Origin: Xanthomonas fragariae
Lineage (GTDB): Bacteria > Pseudomonadota > Gammaproteobacteria > Xanthomonadales > Xanthomonadaceae
Direction of reading: 5' to 3'
Assembly: GCF_017603965.1 (NCBI RefSeq)
Contig: NZ_CP071955.1
Coordinates: 1,364,001 to 1,428,000, forward strand
DNA length: 64,000 nucleotides
Position 1 is the stretch's first letter; every line of letters begins with the position of its first letter. Made by a program: the position numbers and the translations under genes. Below the pieces are notes generated by a model. It saw only the letters and a program-made list of their open reading frames with translations. It did no database searches and was not told the DNA's origin. This document shows positions 28,497-38,000 of the stretch, piece by piece.

Positions 28497-29914
28497 AGCA
28501 CCTGCTTCAGGGATGGCGCGATTTCTTTCTTCGCTATTTCAAGATCTTCAAATCCGCCTGGGTCGTGCGACGTCAGCTCGACCCGCCCGAGCGTAGCGCG
28601 GACGAGCGCGCGTTCCTGCCGGCGCATCTTGAACTGACCGAAACGCCTGTCTCGCCAACCGCACGCTGGACGATGCGCATCATCATCGGCTTCTTCTGTG
28701 TCGCGCTTCTGTGGGCGTGCCTGGGAAAGCTCGACATCGTCGCCGTGGCACCAGGCAAGACCGTGGTCGATTCGCGGACCAAGGTGGTGCAGGCCGCAGA
28801 AACCGCGGTGGTGCGCAGGATCCTGGTGCGCGATGGACAAGCGGTGAAGAAAGGCCAGTTGCTGGTCGAACTCGATGCCACCGCCACCGGCGCCGAGTTC
28901 GCCCAGGCAGGCGACGCTTTGGTCAACGCACGTCTCGCTGGACTTCGCCAGGCAGCGCTAGCAAACGCTATTGCGACCGGGCAGCCGCCACGGCTGGATC
29001 CGGCTCCCGATCTGCCCATGGAGCGCGTAGCCAACGAACAGCAATTGGTCAGCAGCCAATTCGACGCATTCCAGGCGCGCCGACACAATCTGCAAGCCAG
29101 CATCGCCCAGCGCCAGGCCGAACTGCAGACCACCCAGGACGCGATCGAACCGCTGGCTGAATCCGCACGCATTTCGAAAGTGCGCGCAGAAGACTACGCC
29201 CGCCTGGTCGAAGGCAAGTACGTCGGCCGCCATGACTACCTGTTGCGCGAACAGGAACGCATCGCCGCGGAAAGCCAGCTCGCCACCCAGCGCAATCGCC
29301 TGCAGGAAATCCGCTCGGCGATCAGCGCGGCGCAGGAAGAGTTGCGCGTGCTTGTGACCGACACACGCCAGCAGGCACTGGATGCCTTGCGCCAGGCAAG
29401 TGAGCAAGCTGGCCAACTGACCCAGAACGTCGCCAAAACCGGGCAACGAGACAAACTCATGGCCCTGCACGCACCCGTCGACGGCACGATCCAGCAGCTC
29501 GCCGTCCACACCGTGGGCGGTGTAGTCACGCCCGCACAGCCGTTACTGGTCGTAGTGCCGGCCGAAGAAGCACTGGAGGTCGAAGTCACCGTCTTGAACA
29601 AGGACATCGGCTTCATGCGCGCCGGCCAACCCGTCACCGTCAAGGTCGACAGCTTCCCCTACACCCGCTACGGCTATCTGACCGGCACGGTCGCCAGTGT
29701 GTCCCACGATGCCGCGCAGGACGAAAAACTAGGTTTGGTATTCCCCGCACGCATTAAATTGAACGGCATCACGCTGGAGATCGATGGGGTCAAGGTGCGG
29801 ATGAGTGCCGGGATGAGCTTGAGTGCGGAAGTGAAGACAGGGAAGCGGCGGGTGATTGATTACCTGTTGAGTCCCTTGCGAACGCATGTGTCAGAATCTT
29901 TGAGAGAGAGATAA
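28493..29914 (+). CDS. Type I secretion periplasmic adaptor, HlyD type
   Basis: Membrane-fusion protein of 473 residues linking the ABC exporter to TolC. It has a cytosolic N-terminus (1-60), a single inner-membrane helix (about 62-78, [17 protein letters not shown]), a first lipoyl half ([19 protein letters not shown]), a long coiled-coil hairpin (about 140-310, rich in Q/A/E/R heptads), a second lipoyl half ([21 protein letters not shown]), and the C-terminal beta-barrel signature region ([14 protein letters not shown]). It starts within the stop of the exporter gene. The secreted partner is probably the giant RTX protein downstream. Confidence 0.93.
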   Translation: MKHLLQGWRDFFLRYFKIFKSAWVVRRQLDPPERSADERAFLPAHLELTETPVSPTARWTMRIIIGFFCVALLWACLGKLDIVAVAPGKTVVDSRTKVVQAAETAVVRRILVRDGQAVKKGQLLVELDATATGAEFAQAGDALVNARLAGLRQAALANAIATGQPPRLDPAPDLPMERVANEQQLVSSQFDAFQARRHNLQASIAQRQAELQTTQDAIEPLAESARISKVRAEDYARLVEGKYVGRHDYLLREQERIAAESQLATQRNRLQEIRSAISAAQEELRVLVTDTRQQALDALRQASEQAGQLTQNVAKTGQRDKLMALHAPVDGTIQQLAVHTVGGVVTPAQPLLVVVPAEEALEVEVTVLNKDIGFMRAGQPVTVKVDSFPYTRYGYLTGTVASVSHDAAQDEKLGLVFPARIKLNGITLEIDGVKVRMSAGMSLSAEVKTGKRRVIDYLLSPLRTHVSESLRER

Positions 29915-30172
29915 GCCAATGGGGGGCTGCACCGGCGTAGCTATACTCGGCATTTTTTATTGTGGAATTCTTTGGCGGAACGGCCTTTAAAAATTCTACC
30001 GTCTACATGTGCTTGCAAAAAGCGGTTGCCTAATATTCTTAACAGCAGAAAACCCAGGAACAGCTTGGCCATGTCTGAAACCATAAGCGCGCACTGTTTG
30101 ATACAAGCGCAAGCACTGCAAACGTGTCCGAAGCGTCGTGCTGCATACACACACGTCCAGATAGGGGCCGTC

Positions 30173-30943
30173 ATGCGTGGGTGTGTCCTATTGCTATTGT
30201 CGGTGCTCGCGGCCGCCTGCTCCAGGACCAGTCCGTCGGACAGGGCCAATCGTCCGGACTTGGTCGGTACTATCGGCCCCAACGTCATTCGTGTGCCAGC
30301 ACGGGATCTTCTGTTCTACGAATCCGAGCCGGGCACGAAGGAGCTGAAAGGCAAATGTGAACGTCCATTGCGCAGTCTGGTCATTCGTTTGCACTGGCCG
30401 GGCATGGAGCCACTTAATGAGAATAATGCCCAGGACTACCAAGTTCATCACCGGCAATCGGTCGGCGACTCTCAATGGATCGAAATTGGCATGACTCGCC
30501 TCACTCCTACCGAGAAGGTCACGCTTTCCGGGACGAGGGATTTCTTGCTCTATCGAAAACGGATCGTCTCCAGCTATCCGGATGGACTTCCGCTCACTTA
30601 TGGTTATTCCACGGATGCAGGTCTGAAATTTGCACATCTGAGCACCCCCTTGCCCCATGAAGTCAATTCAATCGTGTACTCCGATCAAATTGAAAACGGG
30701 CAGGATTCAAATGTATTGATCGACTGCACTCATGGCGCAAAATATGACCCGCCACGCTGGACGCCTTTATGTGATCAGTTGATCATTGAGCCAAGCTTTC
30801 CACAAGTGAAAGTTAGCGTCTCTTGTCGCGCTAATCTCTTGCCGGAATGGCCGCAAATAACCTCCGCGGTTCATTCCTATCTACAGAAAGCACGTGCCCA
30901 ATGCCCCTCAAACAAGGAATTAAAGGGAATTAATCATGGTTGA
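30173..30943 (+). CDS. Lipoprotein 1 of the RTX locus
   Basis: A 256-residue lipoprotein: signal MRGCVLLLLSVLAAAC with lipobox AAAC. The first mature block (RTSPSDRANRPDLVGTIGPN through KGKCERPLRSLVIRL) and the last block (RANLLPEWPQITSAVHSYLQ) are nearly identical to lipoprotein 2, while the middle (about residues 125-215) has diverged. Its stop overlaps by 8 nt the ATG of a truncated RTX gene, exactly as lipoprotein 2 overlaps the full RTX gene. No characterised domain is recognised. By position it resembles FrpD, the lipoprotein encoded just before RTX protein FrpC in meningococci; this is an analogy of layout, not shown homology. Confidence 0.8.
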   Translation: MRGCVLLLLSVLAAACSRTSPSDRANRPDLVGTIGPNVIRVPARDLLFYESEPGTKELKGKCERPLRSLVIRLHWPGMEPLNENNAQDYQVHHRQSVGDSQWIEIGMTRLTPTEKVTLSGTRDFLLYRKRIVSSYPDGLPLTYGYSTDAGLKFAHLSTPLPHEVNSIVYSDQIENGQDSNVLIDCTHGAKYDPPRWTPLCDQLIIEPSFPQVKVSVSCRANLLPEWPQITSAVHSYLQKARAQCPSNKELKGINHG

Positions 30944-31154
30944 TGCGATGAATTTAGAAAATGTTGATCAGGTTTGTGCACATCTGGAAGTAGGTCGGAT
31001 CGAAGAAATGTACGTCTATATCAAACCATTCGGTCGTCGTTATTGCAGGCTGCCTATCGGCGTTGATGTTTATGCTGTCTCTTGGATGTCTCAACGGAAG
31101 ATCGTTAATCCATATCCCGTACAACAGAAAGCAAAGGGGCTCGCTCGTGCATGA
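30936..31154 (+). pseudogene. Truncated duplicate of the RTX gene 5' end
   Basis: The 72-codon frame starts MVDAMNLENVDQVCAHLEVG and goes on RIEEMYVYIKPFGRRYCRLP, closely matching the first 43 residues of the giant RTX protein (MVNKMNLENLSQARALLEAG). Similarity is then lost in this frame, although MFMLSLGCL in another frame weakly echoes NMFSGLSALEF of the RTX protein. It is a remnant of a duplicated lipoprotein-RTX unit. Confidence 0.75.
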
Positions 31155-31236
31155 GGCGATAAATAAAGATGCTTTGCCTCATGGGCGAACAATGAAAGAT
31201 ACGCTAAATCGGCCTGCCGCATATAAGCATACGCAG

Positions 31237-32019
31237 ATGAAATTTTGCATGGGACGATGCATCCTGCTGCTTCTTTCTGTGCTAGTTGCCGCTTGTTCGA
31301 GGACCAGTCCCGCCGACAAGGCCAACCGTCCAGACCTGGTCGGCACGATCGGTCCCAACGTCATTCGTGTACCGGCACAGGATCTCCTGTTCTACGAATC
31401 CGAGCCGGGCACGAAGGAGCTGAAAGGCAAGTGTGAGCGTCCATTGCGCAGCTTGGTCATACGGCTGCGCTGGCCTGAGATGGAACCGCTCAGTGAAAAG
31501 AACGCTGAGGATTACCGCGTGCATCACAGTCGATCGACGGGAAATTCCCAGTGGATCGAAATCGGCATGAGCCGCCTTGCGTCTACTGAGAAGGTTACGC
31601 TCTCTGGTAGGAGAGATTTCATGCTTTATCGAAATCGAGAGGTTGCCGATTATCCTTGGGGTGTCCCGCTGGTATACGGGGAGGACCCAGCGTTGCAATT
31701 AAAGTTTGGGCATCTGCGCACTCCATTGCCAAATAGAACAAATTTTATTGTGTACTCCGATCAGATGGAGGCTGGGCAGGAGCCAACGACACTAATAACA
31801 TGCTTGCATGGTGAAAAATTCGATCCCCCGCGCTGGACTTCTCTATGTAATCAGCTAGTTCCGGAGCCGGGGCTGGCGCAGGTGAGGGTAAGAATCTCTT
31901 ATCGCGCTAATCTCTTGCCGGAATGGCCACAAATAACCTCCGCCGTTCATTCCTATTTACAGAAAACACGTGCCCAATGCCCTTCAAAACAGGGAATAGA
32001 GGTAATTAATCATGGTTAA
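31237..32019 (+). CDS. Lipoprotein 2 of the RTX locus
   Basis: A 260-residue paralogue of lipoprotein 1, starting MKFCMGRCILLLLSVLVAAC with lipobox VAAC (a start at Met-31249 is also possible). Cys residues at the mature ends (KGKCERP, RAQCPS) and in the middle (TCLHGEKFDPPRW, SLCNQL) are shared by both copies. Its TAA at 32017 overlaps the RTX ATG at 32012 by 8 nt, so the two are probably translationally coupled and may interact. Candidate roles are surface anchoring of the RTX protein or self-protection against it; neither is shown. Confidence 0.8.
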   Translation: MKFCMGRCILLLLSVLVAACSRTSPADKANRPDLVGTIGPNVIRVPAQDLLFYESEPGTKELKGKCERPLRSLVIRLRWPEMEPLSEKNAEDYRVHHSRSTGNSQWIEIGMSRLASTEKVTLSGRRDFMLYRNREVADYPWGVPLVYGEDPALQLKFGHLRTPLPNRTNFIVYSDQMEAGQEPTTLITCLHGEKFDPPRWTSLCNQLVPEPGLAQVRVRISYRANLLPEWPQITSAVHSYLQKTRAQCPSKQGIEVINHG

Positions 32020-35000
32020 CAAAATGAATCTAGAAAATCTGTCCCAGGCCCGCGCACTTCTGGAGGCGGGACGGATCGAAGATATGTATGCGTACATAGC
32101 GACATTCGGGCATCGTTATTCACGGCTTGCTAGTGGTGTCGCGCGTGGAAACATGTTTTCTGGGCTGTCGGCGCTCGAATTTCTTGAAGAAACTGCCAGC
32201 GCTGCGGGAACCCCTGTAGATTCTGCCGACATCCAAGATGTAAGAAGGCGAATGGCTGAAGCTTTCCTGGGGCAGTTGGATATTATCGCTAGGGACAACG
32301 GCGGAAGCGTGGTGCGAGAGATCACCGCCGACGAGGCATGGGCCTTTCACAGCGATGTCTTCCTCGGCCTCAACCTGCCCACCGACTCCTGGACCATGAA
32401 CACCCCATTCGAACTGCTGGACGAAGACCAGCGAAACGAACTGTGGGATGTTTTGCTCGACAGCAACGGGCGTTGGCCCTTCGACAGCGCATCCGGAATC
32501 CGGCTGGCCCTGACTGTCTGGCAGAACAGCGACGGCAGCGGCAAGGCTGCCTCCTGGTTCGACCGGCTGGGCTATAACCCGGACATCTTCTCCGCCTGGT
32601 TGGCGCGCGTCGGTACCGAGAGTCTGGAGGACAACCCGCTATCGTTACTTAATCCGTCCGCTGCGCTGGCCGAGTTCCTTGTCGCCATGGGGCTGGACAG
32701 CACTGACGGCGAGATCAACCAGGATCAGCTACGCGAATTCATGGCGGCGCTGAGCGCCCCCTTGCGCATCTTCACCGGCCCCGACAAGGGCGCCGCGGTC
32801 TATGGCAGCGTCCAGAACGACATGCTGGCCGGTACCGACACCGGCGACCTGCTGTACGGCATGGACGGGAGCGACACATTGGAGGGCCGCGCGGGCGACG
32901 ATATCCTGGCCGGGGGAATCGGTAACGATGTGCTGCGTGGCGGCGTCGGCAACGACACGATATTCGGCGAGGACGGCAACGACATCCTTGATGGTGGAAC
33001 CGGTAGCGACCGCTTGCGCGGTGGCGCGGGCATGGATACCTATGTGCTCTATGCGGGGGCGCCAGGCGACATCGACCGCATCACCGACGCCGACGGCATT
33101 GGCGTGCTGGAGATCGATGGCAACAGCAACTGGGCAGTCGGGTTGGTGGCCACCTCAGAGAACACCTGGGAAGCCGCAGACGGATATATCCGCGTCACGG
33201 TGGCCTCGGCGGGCGACAGCAAGCAACTGGTGATCCGTCTGGGAACCACGGGCGGGACCACGATTGTCGAAAACTGGACGCCCGGCACGTTCGGTATCCT
33301 GCTTCCTGGGTATCGGCCGCCGAGCGATCCAACCGTTGGCACGGACCAATCCGACTATTTGAATCCCTACATCGACGCCCTTCCGAGCACGCCGGTCCAT
33401 CTTGCCGGAGGGGCCGGGCGGGACATGATCCTGGGAACCGACAACGATGCCGCCGATCTGCTGGAAGGCGGGGACGGCAGCGACATCATCAATGCCAATG
33501 GCGGCAGTGACCTGATCCTGGCAGGCGGCGGTAATGATTTCGTTTCCGGTTTTGGCGACGAGGCGACCGCTTATGGCGGAAAGGGCGATGACGTCCTGAG
33601 CGCCAGGCATGCATTCGGCTTCAACTTCCGGGTGTCGCCAGAGTTGCCAATGGACGAAACCACCGTCTGGCGCGACATCGAGTCGTACTTCAGCTGGCAG
33701 GGCGCCAAGCAGATGACTACTGATGGGACTGGGGGATTGGTGGGTTACGCCACTTTCACACTTGGGGATGCTTTCGACTTCAGCGGTAAGTCAGGAGTTG
33801 CTGGCTGGACTTACCGTTTTCAAAGGATCGACACATCACGCTATTCCCTGCAGTACTTCAGCGCTGCTGAACCCGATGGTGTTACCGGTACAAACGGCGT
33901 GTTTGCGTTCGGGGGAGGCGTCGGTGACACTCATACCATCGGCGTTTCACTCTACGGCGAGGAGGGAGATGACGTGCTGATCGGCGGTGCCGGCAGCGAT
34001 TTGCTCGATGGCGGCACCGGCGACGACGTGATCTCCGGCAGCGCGGGGCAGGATATGGTCTTTGGCGGCGATGGTAATGACCTGCTGTCCGGCGGCACCG
34101 GTAATGACCGTCTGGACGGTGGCGAAGGTACGGACGAAATATACGGAGAGGCTGGCGCGGACGTAATTGACGGCGGCACCGGCAATGACCTGCTCTGGGG
34201 TGACGGCCAGTCCGACCAACTCACAGGTGGCGACGACATTTTGCACGGAGGCGCGGGCAACGATCAGCTGGTTGGGCAGGCTGGCGATGACATTCTTTCC
34301 GGTGGGGCCGACGACGATCTGCTGGCCGGTGGAACGGGACAGGATCGCCTGCTCGGCGATGGCGGCAACGACGAACTGCAGGGCGGCGATGGCGACGATC
34401 TGCTCGATGGTGGCGTCGGTGACGATGTACTGCACGGGCAGGCCGGCAAGGATGTGCTGTTTGGCGGCGACGGGGCGGACCAGATGGCTGGCGGCGATGA
34501 CGATGACCGGCTCGATGGCGGATCCGGTGACGATCTCCTGCTGGGTCAGCAGGGCAACGACATTCTGCTCGGCGGCGCGGGATACGACGAGTTGCAAGGT
34601 GGCGAAGGCGACGACAGGCTCACTGGTGGTACCGGAAATGACCGCCTGTTCGGCGAAGCCGGCAGTGACGTACTCGACGGTGGAGATGGCAACGACTTCT
34701 TGAATGGCGGCAGCGACAGCGACAAGCTCAGTGGTGGCGTCGGCGCGGATACTCTGAATGGCGGCGACGGCGACGACCTTCTGGATAGTGGCGACTCCAA
34801 CGATATTCTCGACGGCGAGGCTGGCAACGATACGATCTACGGCGGGGCTGGCAACGACACCATCGATGGTGACGACGGCGACGATCTGATTCAGGCCGGC
34901 ATCGGCGACGACAGTGTCTACGGTGGCGCAGGCAACGACGTCATCGATGCCGAGGACGGCAATGACAATGTCACCGCTGCGCAGGGCAACGACCGTGTCC

Positions 35001-38000
35001 ACGGTGGAGCCGGCAACGATTATCTGGAGGGCGGTGAGGGGGACGACGTCCTCGCGGGCGACGAGGGCAACGACATCCTGCTCGGCGATGCCGGCAACGA
35101 CACCCTCGACGGTGGCGACGGCCAGAACCAGTATCGTTTCCGCCGGGGATTCGGCACCGATACCGTGCTGGTGAAACAGGGCAGCACCGATCTTCTGTAT
35201 TTTCTCGATGGCATCACCGCGGACGAGCTGCGGTACGTCCGCGAGGGACAGGATCTGGTCGTCTCGCTCGAGAGCGGCGACAGCGTTCGCGTCGTCGGCT
35301 ACTTCGCCGCCGCCACGGCGGTGCGGATCCAGACCGACGACCTTAAGGTGGTGACGCGTTCCCAGTTCGACACCGGCATCATGTATGGAACACCGATCCG
35401 TGGTGGCACCGACGCAGATACCTTGAATGGCACCAAGGACAACGAACGCCTATACGGCCTGCACGGCAACGACACGATCGACGGAGGTGACGGCAACGAC
35501 CTCATCGAAGGCGGGGCTGGCGATGACACACTGACCGATGGACGCGGCGGCGACGTGCTGCTGGGCGGCGATGGCAACGACACCATCCATCTGGTAGCCG
35601 ATGGCATGGCGGACGAGGACCTCGTAGACGGTGGAAGCGGTGACGATACCTATCACGTGGCCTTGGGATCCGGTTACGACGTGATCGGCCGACTCGATGC
35701 CGCCGATGCAGGGAGCGACGTGATCCACATGGTCGGGGTGAACTCCGACGCGGTCACTAATTTCCAGATCAGCGGAACCACGCTGGGCGTCATGATCGCC
35801 AGCGGCGGTTGGTCCAACGCCAGTGTTTCCAACGCGTTGATGCTGGAAGGCTTCCTTGCCAACAACAATCACCGCATCGTTTTTGCCGACGGCGTGGAGT
35901 TCACCGCCGCCAACTTCGAGGCACGCTGGTGGAGCGGCACCAGTGGCGACGACTTGCAAACCGGTACCTTCGCACCGGACTCCATGGATGGCGGTGCCGG
36001 CAACGACACCCTGTCCGGCATGGGCGGCAGCGACACGCTGCAGGGCGGGGACGGCGACGACATCCTGGATGGTGGTGAAGACAACGACACGTTGTACGAC
36101 GGTGCGGGCGCGGACATCGTACGGGGAGGCGCGGGCAATGACCGGATCTATGCCAGCGTGGACAGTTCAATCGACCGCTTCGTTGGTGGCAGTGGCGACG
36201 ACAGGTACTGCTACAACCATACGTTCTACTCGTCCACTTGGAGGACAACCGTCAACTCCAGCGAGATCGAGGAGCTGGAAAACGGTGGCATCGACACGAT
36301 CTACTCTAATTACCACGACGTGATCCTGGGTGCGAACATCGAGAACGCCGTGATCACGCCTTCCAACTATTGGTGGCCGGGTGAGCCCAACCGCATTACC
36401 GGCAATGCGCTGGACAATGTCATCCAGATAGTGCTGAACAGCACGTCAGACACGCAGGAATATATTCTCGACGGTGCCGGAGGCAAGGACACACTGATCG
36501 GTGGCTTTACGCGCGACACCTATATCGTCGACGGCCTGGACGATGTGATCGTCGAGAACGGATTTTCGGACAGCAGCGACACCGTGCAGGCGAGCATCGA
36601 TTACTCGATCGAGGGCCGCGAAGAGCTTGAGAATCTGCGCCTGACCGGAAACGCCGTCCGCGGTACCGGCAACAGCGACAACAACATCATCGAAGGCCAT
36701 CTGGTCGATGCGGTGAACCGGCTGGCTGGATTAGATGGCAACGACACCTACTTGATCACCCGGAAGGACCAAGTGATCGAACAGGCCGGCGGCGGCAACG
36801 ATACGGTGGTCATCGCCGGCTGGGATGAGCTGACCTCGCAGGCGATGTGGGTCTCGGTGGCCGACTATGCGAATGTAGAGAATCTGCGTCTCTACAACAT
36901 TGGAACTCAAGGTCCTAACGGCACCATCGCGCTGCGCGCCAACCTGCAGGGCGACCTTGGCGACAATGTGCTCACCGGCAACATGTATGCCAACGAGATC
37001 CGTGGTGGAGCCGGCAACGATGTCATCCGCGGAAACCATTTCCTGACAGAGTTCAACCTTGCTATCAGCAGCAACGAGGCCGATACGCTGTATGGCGAAG
37101 AGGGAGACGACACCATTCACGCGGCCTTGTACGGCGCCGACATCCACGGTGGCCGCGGCAACGACGTGCTGTACGGCACGGTCGGGTTCAACGGCGATGG
37201 CAGGACCTACGGCACGCGCGCAGGAAGCGACAACTTCTTTTATGAAGCCGGCGACGGTACCGACCGCATCATTTCCGTCAACGGAAGTCGCGATACTGAT
37301 CGGGTGATCTTCGGTGAGGGCATCATCGCCGAACAGGCGACCTGGACCCGTGACGGGTTCGATCTGATCGTCCAGCTTGGCACCGCTGCCGACGATCGCT
37401 TGATTATCGAGGGTTATTGGCGCGAGGACTGGAACAATCCCGGCGAGCTGGTGCTGGTGCGGACCATCGACGAGTTCGTGTTCGCCGACGGCACCATTCG
37501 CCGTGGCGATCTTGCGCAACTGCAGATCACCAACGATCCGCCGGTGGCCAACTGGTTCCAGTACGATGTCAGCCCTCGCACAGGCCAGGCTTTCAGCTTG
37601 GCGCTTCCTGCCGGCAGCTTCGTCGACGATGCAGACGAAACGCTCACCTATGCGGTGGATGGGCCAGAATGGCTGCAGATCGATTCCGCCACCGGTACCA
37701 TCAGCGGCACGCCGCCCTTGGGTTTGGAGTGGTTCGGCTTCAATCTGATCGCGACCGATCAACACGGCGCCTCAACCGCGATGTACCTGGAGTTGCGCAC
37801 TGTCGCGGTGATCGAGGGAACCGCAGACGACGACAGTCTTGTCGGTACCTGGCAGCGTGAAGAACTGTTGGGGTTTGGCGGCAACGATCGCCTCGCCGGC
37901 AATGGCGGCGGCGATGTGCTGCGGGGTGGGGCTGGCGACGACACCTATGTCTTGGATAGTCAGGACATGACCACTATCGTCGAACTGGAGGGAGAAGGCA

